DNA from: Candidatus Obscuribacterales bacterium
GTDB lineage: Bacteria > Cyanobacteriota > Vampirovibrionia > Obscuribacterales > Obscuribacteraceae
Direction of reading: 5' to 3'
DNA length: 64,000 nt
Assembly (NCBI GenBank): GCA_020050835.1
Contig: JAGVKB010000067.1
Location: 30,921-94,920 of the forward strand
The translations under genes were made by a program, and so were the position numbers. Below, piece by piece: positions 33,962 to 44,800 of this stretch (position 1 is its first letter; every line of letters begins with the position of its first letter). The notes below the pieces were generated by a model, which saw nothing but the letters and a program-made list of their open reading frames with translations, ran no database searches and was not told where the DNA came from.

Positions 33962-36784
33962 TTGAGCACACAGCTCGGCACACACGAACGAACTAATTCT
34001 GCGCAGGGAGCATTCCAGGAATTGGCACGCGGACAAAGAGACAGCTTGAATATCAGAGCCCGACTGGTTTTTCTCTGTCTGGCAGTGGCAACGCCTTTGC
34101 TGATCATCGGCGTTTTCATCATGTGGAAGGAATATCAGACACTAAAAAATGAGGCCCGCCGCGCCACAACCTTCCAGGCGGCGGCAAGCGTTCGCGCACT
34201 GTCACACTGGATAGCAGCGCAAGAGCAAGGAGTGGAGGCGCTGGCCTGCCTGCCGGCCTTCAAACAGCAAAGTCTTGCCGCCGAACAGGCGATCTTATCC
34301 ACCGCCGGTCACGCAGCACACGACTGGGATGCGCTTTGCCTGGTAGATCTGAACGGCAAAATCCTAGCCGCCAGCGTCGAGACGGACGCGGCCGACCTTG
34401 GCGATGCCGCCGACACGGAGTTCTTTAAAGCGTTGATCAAGCACGGCAAACCATCCGTCTCCGAATATGGGCGCTGCCCGTTGACCGGTGCGCCGGCGGT
34501 GATAGTCGGCGCACCAGTGACCAGCAACAATCGCATCGTGGGAGCGCTATTGGTTTCGGTCAATCCACATGTCGTGCTTGAGCTCTTCCAGGGACTGGGT
34601 GAGCAAGCCGGCTCGGTGATCGTGGTAGTGGACAAGCACAATCGCGTGATTGCCAGAACATTGCACAACGAACAATGGTCCGGCAAAGATTATTCGCGAG
34701 CGCGGGTGGTCGCCGCCGCCGAGAAATCCTGGCGCGGAACGCTGGAAGTAGTCGGCATAGCAGACCCGACGCCGCGAGCCTACGCCTTCGACCGCGAGCC
34801 CGACACTCACTGGCTGGTAATCGCCGGTGTGCCGACCGCCGAGATTTATGGACCGGCGCACGATTGGCTGATCTTGATGCTGCTCCTGGCCGGCTGCGCG
34901 GTCGGGCTGTCGGTTGTCCTTGCTTTTAAATTCTCCGCACACTTCATCGGACCGATCAACGAACTGGTTAGAGAGGCGCTGGCAATCGGCCGGGGCGACC
35001 TGTCGAAACGCGTTAAGCTCGACGGCAAAGATGAATTTGGTCTTCTGGCCAGAGCATTCAATCAGATGGCTATCAATCTGGAATTGAACGAAGGACACAA
35101 GCTAATGGTGGAGAGGATTACAGAATCCATCCGCCAGTCGCTCGATCTCGACGAGATTTTGAACACCACCACCAGCGAGCTTGGTCAAGCGCTGTCGGCT
35201 AGCCGCTGCTGCATTGCGCTAATCAATGCTCGTTCGCACACCGACCTGGCCGACGAGCACCTGGTGTTCAATTACGTTTGGTGGAATCCGGAGCGAAAAG
35301 GCACACCGCTCAAGAATCAATCAATCGTGATCACCGGTGACAGCATGCTCAAAACGATCCTCGCGCAAGGGGCGATCCTGTCGATGGATGTCTTGGACGA
35401 TTCCAGCCTGGTACCATTGTTCGAGGATGTCGAGACTTATCCGGACGATTGGCGCTCGATCAAATCGCTGATGGCATGCCCAATCAGTACACGAGAGAAA
35501 CCGCTTGGAGTGATCCTGGTCCATCAATGCGACGAGCGACGAACCTGGATCGACCCGGAGCTCGAGCTCGTAGATTCGGTGGCCACACACGTCGCGCTCG
35601 CAATGGAGCAAGCTTTTCTTTACAAGCAAACAAAATCGATGGCGGATCAACAACTGTTGATCAATCACATCGTGCGCTCCGTGCGCAGCTCGCTCAACCT
35701 TGACACCATTCTTAATACCGTCACCAAAGAGCTCGGCGAAGCGCTGTCGGCTAGTCGCTGCGAAATAGCTCAACCAAGAGCGGAGGGACCGCTCGTTGTC
35801 ACGCACGAGTATCACTCGACAGGGCTCGAGCAGATGATCGGCCTCAACATTTACGGCGATAAGATTGATTTCGACCCGGCGACAGTAGCGGAGCTTAGGA
35901 CACACTCAGTGCTCGGCATAGACCTCAGCCGTCTGGGCGAAGCGAGCGACAGCCGGGATAATACTACACTTAAGGATTCACCACTGGCGGTGATTGAAGA
36001 CGTGGCTGACGACAGCCGGACTTTGCCGTTCCGCTACTTTTTGAGCCTGGTCGGTTCGCGCTCGTTAATAGCCGCGCCGCTACTCAATGAAGATCGCCTG
36101 CTCGGGCTGCTGATGGTGCACCAATGCGATCAGACACGCCTGTGGAAAGCGGAGGACGTCGGACTAGTCGCTGCTATCGCCGATCAAGTGTCGATTGCGA
36201 TCAGCCACGCGCAGCTGTTCGCACAGGTCAGGCATCAGGCCATTACCGATGGCTTGACCGGACTCTACAATCATGTCTACCTGAAGAATCGGCTCGATAA
36301 AGAGTTGCGCCGAGCGCAACGGAAACAAGCTCCTTGCTCGCTTCTGATGATCGACCTCGACAAGCTCAAGGTGATCAACGATACCTACGGTCATCCCGTC
36401 GGCGACGCCGCTATCCGCCAGGTTGCCTGGACGCTCAAAAACCTTCTTAGAAGCGGCGACACAGCAGCGCGCTACGGCGGCGAAGAGTTTGCAGTTGTGT
36501 TGCCGGAGACGCCGCTGACTGAAGCCGCTTTGATCGCCGACAGACTCTGCCGGCAAGTCAACTCGACTCCCGTCCCTGGACTGGGACAGATCTCAGTTTC
36601 GATCGGCGCGGCAACTTTCCCCGAGCAATCCGCCGATCCCAAAGAGCTGATCGAAAAGGCGGATATGGCTCTCTATGTCGCCAAACACTGCGGCCGCAAC
36701 CAGGTAAGAGTCTTCGACGGGCATTCTCCGCTGCGCGTGATTACCGAACCAGAAAGAGCACCGCTCGACAGCTTGCAAGATTGA
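33962..36784 (+). CDS. Membrane diguanylate cyclase: Cache-like - HAMP - GAF - GAF - GGDEF
   Basis: A 940-aa c-di-GMP synthase. TM1 spans 33-54 and an extracytoplasmic Cache-like sensor about 57-298 (SVSEYGRCPLTGAPAVIVGAPV resembles dCache cores; key pieces EYGRCPLTG and PAVIVGAP). TM2 is at 302-325, HAMP at 325-378, GAF1 at about 385-555 and GAF2 at 565-755. The GGDEF domain (760-925) has DGLTGLYNH, the metal-binding DLDKLKVINDTYGH and the active site G839-G-E-E-F. An RxxD inhibitory site (R830-S-G-D833) lies exactly five residues before it, predicting product feedback. Both GAFs carry VHQCDxxRxW. The start is TTG at 33962 and uncertain; a later TTG near 34046 is possible. Confidence 0.93.
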   Translation: MSTQLGTHERTNSAQGAFQELARGQRDSLNIRARLVFLCLAVATPLLIIGVFIMWKEYQTLKNEARRATTFQAAASVRALSHWIAAQEQGVEALACLPAFKQQSLAAEQAILSTAGHAAHDWDALCLVDLNGKILAASVETDAADLGDAADTEFFKALIKHGKPSVSEYGRCPLTGAPAVIVGAPVTSNNRIVGALLVSVNPHVVLELFQGLGEQAGSVIVVVDKHNRVIARTLHNEQWSGKDYSRARVVAAAEKSWRGTLEVVGIADPTPRAYAFDREPDTHWLVIAGVPTAEIYGPAHDWLILMLLLAGCAVGLSVVLAFKFSAHFIGPINELVREALAIGRGDLSKRVKLDGKDEFGLLARAFNQMAINLELNEGHKLMVERITESIRQSLDLDEILNTTTSELGQALSASRCCIALINARSHTDLADEHLVFNYVWWNPERKGTPLKNQSIVITGDSMLKTILAQGAILSMDVLDDSSLVPLFEDVETYPDDWRSIKSLMACPISTREKPLGVILVHQCDERRTWIDPELELVDSVATHVALAMEQAFLYKQTKSMADQQLLINHIVRSVRSSLNLDTILNTVTKELGEALSASRCEIAQPRAEGPLVVTHEYHSTGLEQMIGLNIYGDKIDFDPATVAELRTHSVLGIDLSRLGEASDSRDNTTLKDSPLAVIEDVADDSRTLPFRYFLSLVGSRSLIAAPLLNEDRLLGLLMVHQCDQTRLWKAEDVGLVAAIADQVSIAISHAQLFAQVRHQAITDGLTGLYNHVYLKNRLDKELRRAQRKQAPCSLLMIDLDKLKVINDTYGHPVGDAAIRQVAWTLKNLLRSGDTAARYGGEEFAVVLPETPLTEAALIADRLCRQVNSTPVPGLGQISVSIGAATFPEQSADPKELIEKADMALYVAKHCGRNQVRVFDGHSPLRVITEPERAPLDSLQD

Positions 36785-36914
36785 AGACCGGTCGTCTTAC
36801 CATTACGACTGATAGTCGCTCGATATTTAACTGAAACCTAGGCAAAATCCCAGTGATTCCTCTTTGCCTTCGTGCTAATTCTATGGAAACTCTCCTCGCT
36901 TTAGAGGTATTACT

Positions 36915-38174
36915 ATGAAGAAATCTTCCGCGCCAAGCATGCTTGGCGTTAGTCAATCGCGCCGCCTTTTGCCTGCACTTTTGCTTTCGGCCGCGGCACT
37001 CTTTCCGCAGGCTTCGTTAGCACAATTCGGCAGTGATTCATTTAGCGCAGGCGACGCCGGTACCCAAAGCAGCTCTTGTCCGATCACCGGCTCACAAACC
37101 GATAGCGTAAACAGCGGCTCCGCTCCGATCCTGCAAGGCGCTACCAGCGGCACAATCGGTCCGCAAGCTGGCAATGGAACTGTCGTTACGGGAGTTTATA
37201 CGAGCGGTTACTCGATTACTCGCGATGCTTTCGATTCCTATCCGCCCGATCAAGCAGAAGACAACGCTGCCTACTATCAACCAGATTTGGAGCAGTCCGA
37301 ATACTGCGAGTTTAGCCAGTGGCAAACCGTCAGCGAAGACGAAGTAGAAAGGGAAGATCCGCGCTTGATCGATCAGCCCGACCCGGTCGATCAAGCACGA
37401 CGCGACAGCTACTGCCGCCTGATCGTGGAAGCGGGAGAGAAGAAGGCGCTTAGCTCGGCCGGCAGCGATACCTTGCTCAATCTAGGCATCGCTTATGCCA
37501 ACTCAGATCGGCTCAAGGATGCCATCGCCGCTCTCAAAGCCGGCATCAAGGCGAACCCGAATTGCGACGCCTGCCTCTACAACCTGGCAACAGTTTACTC
37601 CAACCAGCGAAACTATCTGGCAGCGCTTAAACTCTATAACAAGGCGCTATCGATCCGGCCAACCAATCGGGTTTACTACCACCTCGGTCTTACCTACAGC
37701 CTTTTGGCTCTGCACACGCAAGCACTCAAGTCTTTTGATAAAGCAGTTAAATTGAGCGCCAGCGACAAGAAATCCTGGTTCGAGCGAGCCTTAAGCAAAA
37801 TCGCACTGGGACTATATTCCGACGCAATTGCCGACCTGAACGAGGCGCTCAGCAACAAACACCAGCGTCCGTCATGGCTTTTCCAGCGCGGTCTGGCGTT
37901 GTCTAAAATGAAGCGGTACGACGAGGCGATCGCTGACTTCGATCTAGCCTTAAAACAGGACGACTCACCCAAGTATTACAATGAGCGCGGCAAAGCATTT
38001 CTCCAGCTCGCTGAGTATGACGCTGCTCTCTATGATTTCAATGAGGCGCTGCACAGGGATTCGGTCTATGCCGAAGCGTATGAGAATCGCGCGCAGGTAT
38101 ATACGGCGCTCGGGCGCTCGGGTCCGGCCACAGACGACGTGATTATGTCAAAACGGCTGAGCACACGCGGCTAA
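36915..38174 (+). CDS. Secreted tetratricopeptide-repeat protein
   Basis: A 419-aa exported protein with a Sec signal peptide (RRLLPALLLSAAALFPQASLAQ, cut after ALA about residue 36). A low-complexity Ser/Gly/Thr region (40-100) and an acidic region (105-160) precede six to seven TPR units from residue 180 on, for example LLNLGIAYANSDRLKDAIAAL, LYNLATVYSNQRNYLAALKLY, and FQRGLALSKMKRYDEAIADF (each shortened to its key pattern). GAGGT lies 7 nt before the ATG. It is probably a periplasmic or surface protein-interaction scaffold; the partner is unknown. Confidence 0.85.
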   Translation: MKKSSAPSMLGVSQSRRLLPALLLSAAALFPQASLAQFGSDSFSAGDAGTQSSSCPITGSQTDSVNSGSAPILQGATSGTIGPQAGNGTVVTGVYTSGYSITRDAFDSYPPDQAEDNAAYYQPDLEQSEYCEFSQWQTVSEDEVEREDPRLIDQPDPVDQARRDSYCRLIVEAGEKKALSSAGSDTLLNLGIAYANSDRLKDAIAALKAGIKANPNCDACLYNLATVYSNQRNYLAALKLYNKALSIRPTNRVYYHLGLTYSLLALHTQALKSFDKAVKLSASDKKSWFERALSKIALGLYSDAIADLNEALSNKHQRPSWLFQRGLALSKMKRYDEAIADFDLALKQDDSPKYYNERGKAFLQLAEYDAALYDFNEALHRDSVYAEAYENRAQVYTALGRSGPATDDVIMSKRLSTRG

Positions 38175-38298
38175 TCCAGAATTCACAGAAACGATCTGCC
38201 CGGTCTTGCCGCTGCCAGGCTGCACCGTTATCGACCGCCAAAATTTTGCGAAGCTGATTCGATATCCATTGCGATTGGAACAGAATACAATTGGCATC

Positions 38299-38988
38299 AT
38301 GTCCAAGCTGATCTTGTTTGACATTGATGAAACCATGCTCCTGTCAGACGGCGTCGGTCGACGGGCGCTCTCCCGGGCATTGAGCGCAGTCTGCCGGCAA
38401 GAGATAGACAGTACCGGAGTACCGCTGTCCGGAAAGACAGACCCACAGATTTGCCGGGAGATTTTACAGTCCAACGGATTGTCACTCGAAAAAATCGAAG
38501 GCGGACTGCCGCTAATTTATCAAACTTATCTACCGCTTCTGAAAGAAGAGATAGCCAATGCGAGAACATTTCAATTGCACGTGGGCGTAGAAGCTTTACT
38601 GGCTGCTCTCATGGCGATCAAGACAGCACATCTGGCTCTGTTGACCGGCAATATTGAAGCCGGTGCGCGTTTGAAACTCGAACCATTCTCGCTCAACCGC
38701 CACTTTCACACCGGCGCTTACGGCTGCGACTCCGCAAATCGGATGAATCTTCCGGAGATAGCCACCAACCGGGCAGCTGACCTCTTCAAAGTCAAGTTTC
38801 AACCGCAAGATGTGGTGATTATTGGAGACAGCGTGAATGACGTTCGCTGCGCTCAGGGCTTTGGCGCTCGTTCGGTCGCAGTCGCGACCGGGAAAACTCC
38901 CTGGAGGCAAATCGAAGCTTGCAATCCCGATTACCTGTTTCGTTCGCTGGCTGACACCGAAACAGTTCTGAAAGCGCTTTTGAATTGA
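38299..38988 (+). CDS. HAD-superfamily hydrolase, phosphoglycolate-phosphatase-like
   Basis: A 229-aa HAD phosphatase. Motif I is LILFDIDETML (nucleophile Asp and DxD), motif II is LALLTGN, and motif IV is VVIIGDSVNDVRCAQGFGARSVAVATG in parts. A helical cap lies between. The substrate is not determinable. The ATG at 38299 has no Shine-Dalgarno but a TACAAT box exactly 7 nt upstream, suggesting a leaderless message; the frame extends to 38206 without conserved sequence. Confidence 0.9.
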   Translation: MSKLILFDIDETMLLSDGVGRRALSRALSAVCRQEIDSTGVPLSGKTDPQICREILQSNGLSLEKIEGGLPLIYQTYLPLLKEEIANARTFQLHVGVEALLAALMAIKTAHLALLTGNIEAGARLKLEPFSLNRHFHTGAYGCDSANRMNLPEIATNRAADLFKVKFQPQDVVIIGDSVNDVRCAQGFGARSVAVATGKTPWRQIEACNPDYLFRSLADTETVLKALLN

Positions 38989-39192
38989 CTGCTAACTGCC
39001 GACAACCGGTCCTAAGCGGTCTATACCAGCAGCTTTTTCCGGGCAGCAGATTTAAGTCAAGAGCAACCTGACTAAAACAGTTTGCGGATATAATTTGAAA
39101 CTAGCGTTTACTGCTCAAGCACAGCTCACTTTCTTAGGCACAGAACGGTCAACCAAGCCGCTCCAGGGCCGTCATTGCTCCGGGGAAACTTC

Positions 39193-39768
39193 GTGAAAGC
39201 CAAGAAAAATCCGGGTAACGAGAACAATCGCATTCGAGCATTCATCGGACTGGGCTCAAATGAAGGCGACCGGGTAGGATTCGTCCAGCAAGCGATGCAG
39301 CTGTTAAAGGACATCCCGCGCATCGAAGTTGTCGAGTGCTCGAGTCTCTACGAAACCGAGCCTATCGGCGTGGAATATGTAGAGTGGTTTGTCAATGCCG
39401 TGGCGGCGATCGATACGGATTTGAGCAGCGAGGATCTGTTGGACGTCTGCAAGGACATCGAGGTTCGCCTGGATGAAATGCACAAAACCGCCGACCATTG
39501 CAAGAGCTTGCCCGCGGGCACTCGCAGTCGGATTATCGATCTGGACATTTTGTTTTATGGCCAACAAGCAGTCGAATCGTCCGGATTGAAAATACCCCAT
39601 CCGTCTCTGCACTTGCGCGCCTTCGCGCTCGTGCCGCTGCTGGAGATTGCGCCTGATTTCATGCATCCTTGCTTACGACAGACCGTCTCCGAGCTGCACG
39701 AAGCGCTGCCTGAGCCGGAGCAGGTTTACCTGTACGGTACCCGAGGTTTGGACTGCGACTTCGGCTAG
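39193..39768 (+). CDS. folK: 6-hydroxymethyl-7,8-dihydropterin pyrophosphokinase (HPPK)
   Basis: Transfers pyrophosphate from ATP to hydroxymethyl-dihydropterin in folate synthesis. It is 191 aa from the GTG at 39193, with an alternative TTG at 39175. Signatures: AFIGLGSNEGDR at the N-terminus, SSLYETEPIG, the Mg-binding SRIIDLDILFYG, and the conserved IPHPSLHLRAFALVPL. Neighbouring folate genes are absent; acpS starts 9 nt downstream, so the two are co-transcribed. Confidence 0.95.
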   Translation: MKAKKNPGNENNRIRAFIGLGSNEGDRVGFVQQAMQLLKDIPRIEVVECSSLYETEPIGVEYVEWFVNAVAAIDTDLSSEDLLDVCKDIEVRLDEMHKTADHCKSLPAGTRSRIIDLDILFYGQQAVESSGLKIPHPSLHLRAFALVPLLEIAPDFMHPCLRQTVSELHEALPEPEQVYLYGTRGLDCDFG

Positions 39769-39777
39769 ACTTTTGAA

Positions 39778-40158
39778 ATGACCAAGATCAAGATTGGAAA
39801 CGACCTCTGCTCGATTGTTCGGATTGCCGATGCATACGGACGATTCGGGCGAAGATTCCTAGAGCGAATACTGACGCCGGGCGAATTAACCTATGTTGAA
39901 AGTCACCCAGCGCTTTTAGCCAAACGTCTGGCTGGCCGATTTGCCGTGAAGGAAGCGGCGTCAAAGGTGCTGGGCACAGGCTGGAGAGGAGTCGGTTGGA
40001 AAGAGATTGAGGTGGTCAAATTAAGCTCCGGCGCCCCAACTCTGACGCTCCACGGCCGAGCCGCACAACTGGCCAGCCAGCTCGGACTGTCCAGCTGGGA
40101 AGTAACCTTGAGCCACGACGGCGACTATGCCTCCGCTTTCGTCTTGGCGCACGATTAA
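39778..40158 (+). CDS. acpS: Holo-[acyl-carrier-protein] synthase
   Basis: Transfers the 4'-phosphopantetheine group from CoA to a serine of acyl carrier protein. It has 126 residues, the family length. The Mg ligands are D9 (IGNDLCSI) and E59 (RFAVKEAASKVLG); LSHDGDYASAFVLA closes the fold. It lies 9 nt after folK. Confidence 0.96.
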   Translation: MTKIKIGNDLCSIVRIADAYGRFGRRFLERILTPGELTYVESHPALLAKRLAGRFAVKEAASKVLGTGWRGVGWKEIEVVKLSSGAPTLTLHGRAAQLASQLGLSSWEVTLSHDGDYASAFVLAHD

Positions 40159-40237
40159 TCTGCCTGCCCACAGACGACTTAGAGGCTCGAGAATTCAAAG
40201 CGTTCAAGCGAATTTCAAGCTCGATTAAAGTGCCAAA

Positions 40238-40280
40238 ACTGCCGCCGGAAAGACGCGCCAAGCGTAGCACCGGCGGCAGT
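40238..40280 (+). terminator. Inverted repeat after acpS
   Basis: ACTGCCGCCGG (40238-40248) and CCGGCGGCAGT (40270-40280) form a perfect 11-bp stem with a 21-nt loop, followed by GATTTCTAATT. It lies 80 nt after acpS and may terminate the folK-acpS transcript. The tail is weak. Confidence 0.5.
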
Positions 40281-40363
40281 GATTTCTAATTGGGCTTCGC
40301 CGGCAAATCATGTGAGATACTCACCTGCGGAGATGTTTCGTCCAATTTGCAGGCAACCTGATA

Positions 40364-41161
40364 ATGAGCTCCGGCCCGAAACCAATCACTCTTACAACTG
40401 ATTTCGGATTGATTGACGGCTACGCCGGCATCTTAAAGGGCGTGATTCTTGGCATTGCGCCTGCTTGCCGGATAATCGATCTCAGCCATGAGATTAAACC
40501 TTTCGATCGAGCATCAGCTGCTTGGCTGATTGCCAACAGCTACCGATACTTTCCAGCTGGAACTATTCATTTAGTCGTAGTTGATCCCGGTGTCGGCAGC
40601 TTGCGCCGCTCCATTCTTTTGAAAGGAGCTGAAGGCAGTTTCGTCGGACCTGACAACGGCACATTTTCCAGGCTTCTCAAGCTGATCGAAAACCCAACCG
40701 CCTATGAGCTGACAGAAGCGGAATACTGGCTGGAAGACGTCTCGAACAGCTTCCACGCTCGAGACATCTTTGCTCCGGTGGCCGCTCATCTGGCCGCCGG
40801 GGTGAAACCGCTTCAACTGGCAAGACAGATTGACATCGCCTCGCTCGTGCAATTGCCGGAGCCAAGAATCATAATTACAGAAGATACGATTGAAGGAGAG
40901 ATTGTGTACGTTGACCGCTTTGGTAATCTGGTAACCAATATCCCAGCCGACAAAATTCAACAGAACGCCAGTATTAGCGTAGCTGGAACGCAGTGCGGCA
41001 CGCTCGCGGAAAGCTACAGCGGAGGCAAGGATGGTGAGCCAGTAGCATTGCTAGCCAGCCATGGCTTCTTAGAGATCGGCATCAATCAAGGCAGCGCGTT
41101 GAGATTCTTCGGCGGCGGCGTCGGCAAGCCGGTAGTCGCCAGATTTCGCCCGGGACGCTAG
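40364..41161 (+). CDS. DUF62 / SAM hydroxide adenosyltransferase family protein
   Basis: A 265-aa member of the SAM-dependent chlorinase/fluorinase fold family; most bacterial members hydrolyse S-adenosylmethionine to adenosine and methionine. Visible signatures: TLTTDFGLIDGYAGILKG at the N-terminus, IDLSHEIKPFD, HLVVVDPGVGS, FVGPDNGTFS, SFHARDIFAP and, in the C-terminal barrel, YVDRFGNLVTNIP. Its physiological role is unclear. It ends 5 nt before the methyltransferase gene, forming an operon of three genes up to the CPBP protein. Confidence 0.92.
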   Translation: MSSGPKPITLTTDFGLIDGYAGILKGVILGIAPACRIIDLSHEIKPFDRASAAWLIANSYRYFPAGTIHLVVVDPGVGSLRRSILLKGAEGSFVGPDNGTFSRLLKLIENPTAYELTEAEYWLEDVSNSFHARDIFAPVAAHLAAGVKPLQLARQIDIASLVQLPEPRIIITEDTIEGEIVYVDRFGNLVTNIPADKIQQNASISVAGTQCGTLAESYSGGKDGEPVALLASHGFLEIGINQGSALRFFGGGVGKPVVARFRPGR

Positions 41162-41166
41162 TAATC

Positions 41167-41838
41167 ATGTCATTGCTCACTGAATCCCAACTACTGAAAC
41201 TTATGGTCGACACTCATGGAGCACGTTTCGACGGGCGAATCTGGGACGCGTTCGACAATGAGATTGTGCCCGAGCTACCAGGAGAACCGAGGATCGTTGA
41301 TCTCGGTTGCGGACCAGGCCTCTTTCTCTACGATATCCATCAGCGATTACCTGATTCCAAACTTTTCGGAGTGGATGCCAGTCCGGCGATGCTGGAAGTT
41401 GCCGACAACCTCGGCTGGTCTTCGGTCAGCCCCCGGTTGGAGAAAATGGTGCTGGGCGAAACACTGCCTTTTGGCAACGCCACCATGGATGTTGTTGCAA
41501 TGAATTTCTTCCTGCACCAATTCGACTATCCGTTGCCGCTGATGGCTGAAGTATCTCGCACATTGAAACCGGATGGATTCGTCTGGATCTATGATTGGGC
41601 AAGAAAGCCGCTTGAAGAGTATTTGAACTTTTGGAACGTTGAGCCGGAGTTACCCGACTTCCCGGTCGACCGGCCAACCGCCTACAAATTGTTTGGGCTG
41701 CATAACCGCTTTTCGCGCGAAGACTGGCGATATCTGCTGGCGCAAGCCGGATTCAAGGTCGCTCGCGAGGTATCACGAGCAAGCGGACAGCACCGGCTCA
41801 TGATTCTGAAAAGAAAGACCGAGGTGGCGCTTGGCTGA
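41167..41838 (+). CDS. Class I SAM-dependent methyltransferase
   Basis: A 223-aa Rossmann methyltransferase. Motif I is IVDLGCGPGLFLYDI (residues about 43-57), then LFGVDASPAMLEVA, LPFGNATMDVVAMNFFLHQF (in parts) and the post-motif LKPDGFVWIYDW. The substrate is unknown. Its 3' end overlaps the next gene's TTG start by 8 nt, indicating translational coupling to the CPBP protein. It follows the DUF62 gene, also a SAM user, closely. Confidence 0.9.
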   Translation: MSLLTESQLLKLMVDTHGARFDGRIWDAFDNEIVPELPGEPRIVDLGCGPGLFLYDIHQRLPDSKLFGVDASPAMLEVADNLGWSSVSPRLEKMVLGETLPFGNATMDVVAMNFFLHQFDYPLPLMAEVSRTLKPDGFVWIYDWARKPLEEYLNFWNVEPELPDFPVDRPTAYKLFGLHNRFSREDWRYLLAQAGFKVAREVSRASGQHRLMILKRKTEVALG

Positions 41839-44800
41839 GTCAGACAACAAGCCCAGCCACTTCATTTGGTGGATGCTCGCCTTAGGCTGTGCAGGCATCA
41901 TCAGCTACTTTCTGAAATCATCCGAAGTCTTTCCCTCAGCTTCAATTGATCTCCGAATTTCGCGTTCGCAGGTGCTTGCCATCACTAAGGATTGGGCAAA
42001 CACTGTCGGCTACAAATCGGACGGTGCAATCGAGTCAACCGTTTTCTCCTATGACGACGATGCAAAGACATTTCTCGAGCACGAGTTAGGTCTGCAAGAA
42101 GCCAACGCCTTGATGAAAGACAAGATTCCAATCTGGTACTGGTCTTCACGACTCTGCCGACCATTAAACCTCGAAGAGTTCAGCACGGCTATCAACCCGC
42201 TCGGAAAGGTGGTGTCATTCGAGCATGCAATCGAAAACGAGCTTTCGTTGCCATCGATCGCCCATGCCGATGCCCGAGCGCTCGGGAAGGAGTTCGTCGA
42301 AACCGAGATCGGGCTTTCACTTTCCGGATACAAGCTGATCGAAGACGGCTCCTTGGCTCAGCCACATCGAACCGACCATTACTTCACCTGGGAGAACCAG
42401 CAAGAAGATTTCAAAGGCGCTCGACTGCGAACATACATTTACGTGGCCGGAAACAAAGTGAGCGCGTTCAATCATTTTTTGTACATTCCCGAAACCTGGC
42501 TGCGGAAATTCAGCGAGATGCGCTCCTACAACAAAGTGCTCGAAGAGATAGCCAGCATCTTCTATGCCATCTTCAACGTCGCAACCTTTTTCGCTTTCGT
42601 CTGGATGTTCACCAAAGGAGCGATCAGATGGAGGTTTGCGCTGACCATGGCAGCGGTCGTGGCGGTGGTCGAATATCTCGAGTCGCTCAACTCGATGCCG
42701 AACAGCGTCCGCAACTACACGACCACGATGTCCTATCACGGCTACGTTTTAGACATCTACATATCGGCTCTTTGGAGCTCGCTTGGACAAGCGCTGCAAA
42801 CTCTAATACTCGTGGGTGCATCCGAAGCGCTTTATCGGATGGCTTACCCAGCCAAGGTTGCACTCGAGACGACAATCACCGCTACCGGACTGCGCTCAAA
42901 GCAAGTAATCACTGGGCTAATAGCCGGTCACGCCATGTTTGGTATCCATTTGGGCTGGATCATTTACTACTACCTGCTCGGTCAACCGTTGCACTTCTGG
43001 TCGCCGCTGGAAGTGCGGAACGTCGAGAGCCTCTCGACTGTCTTTCCATTCTTCTCGGCGATCTATATCGGACTGTCTGCGGCACTTTCGGAAGAGCTTA
43101 CTTACAGAGTCCTCGGCATGAGCATATTTGCCAGGCTGACCAAGCACTTCTGGTTGTCCAATCTCTTACAAGCCGCCGCCTGGGCTTTTATGCACAGCAA
43201 TTACCCACAGGAGCCGGCTTACGCTCGCGGTCTGGAGCTAACTGCGGTCGGATTACTTTACGGATTCATTCTGCGCAAGTACGGACTCTTGCCTTGCATC
43301 GTCTCTCATTTCGTATTCGACGCCTTCTTGAGCGTCAATCCGCTCATGTCTTCGACTATCCTTTCCTTGAAGTTAAGCTCGCTCATCGCTTACTGCCCAT
43401 TCCTTGCCGCCTTGGCCGCCGGCGCCTGGCTCGTCAAAACCCGCGGCTGGGCGGCAGAAGACGAACACTTTAACAGCAAGATTCCAATCGCTCAGGTAAG
43501 CGAAGCGGTCGAGGAGATCTTCCCCCAGAGTCCCTATCAATATGAGCGACTGTCCGGGAGCTGGCGAAAGGCGCTCTGTATAGCGGCAATCTCGGCGGCT
43601 CTATTAGAGTTCGGCTACTTCTTTCCAGTGGTTGAACAAGATGCGAAGTTGACTATCTCGCGGCAGGAGGCAATCGAGCGAGCGCGCCACGAGTTGATAA
43701 ATAAGAAGATTCCTCCCGAGACCAGAATGGACGCTGCTTGGCTTACGCGCGGCAAAAGCAGCCAGGAGTTACAACAGCTTCAGTATCTCTTCGAGAAGGT
43801 CAAGTTCGCGAAGACGAACGAGCTGGCTAGCTCGCCGGGCTTCCCGCTGGTCTGGCAAGTGCGATTTTTCAAACCGCTGGACCCAGAAGAGTATCTGGTC
43901 GTTTTGGATAGCCTGGGCAGAGCTCTATCTATGTCGGTGACAAAACCAGAGAACTCATCCGGGGCCAGATTGTCGCAGGACGAGGCCAGAAGGAAAACAG
44001 AAGAGTACCTCGCAACCGAGCACCCGGAGCTCAAACCGCTGGAGTTCGACTCGATTCGCAGCCATGAACACAAAGCTCGCACCGATTACAGAGTCACCTT
44101 CAAATCGCCAAAGTACAATGTACCGGGTGCCGACTTCAAGGTCACGGTTAGGCTGGTCGGTGACAGCATCTCCGATTTCGATCAAGACTGGGATCTGCCG
44201 GACAAATGGCTCTTCGAGCGCTCGCGCCAGACCAACAAAGATCAAGTTGCAAGCTATGTGGTGGCGACAGCCGGATTGATAGTGCTGCTGTCAATAATCT
44301 GGTGGATAGTGGGCGTGGCGAGGTCTGGCGCTATCCGCTGGCGCGCACCGATCATCTTCGGACTGATGATGGCTCTGCTCGTAATTCCCGAGACGATAAA
44401 CGATCTGCCCGAGTTGTATGTAGGCTATGGCACCGATACACCGCTCCTGTCTTACTTCGTGGCGCAAGGCGTAAAACAGATCATGACCGCGGTGCAGATG
44501 ATCGCCATGGTGGTCGGGCTGGGCGCTTTCTCGCTTGCTTCCTTTCGGCTTTTGTTTCCGCGCACGACAGTTCCGGCAGTCCTGAGGTCCGGTCTCGGCG
44601 GTGAGGCCGGCAACAGCATATTAGTGCAACGAGATTTCTGGCTGGATGCCATCCTGGCAGGTTATGCGGCCGGTCTCGGCTCGCGCGCTCTGCAGGTAGT
44701 TTATTCTGCCGTGCATGCAAAGATATCACCGGTGGTGACGCTCGCCCCGCTCGACGGCTTCTGTACTTTCGCAAATGTACTCAGCCCGGCAGCTAACACA

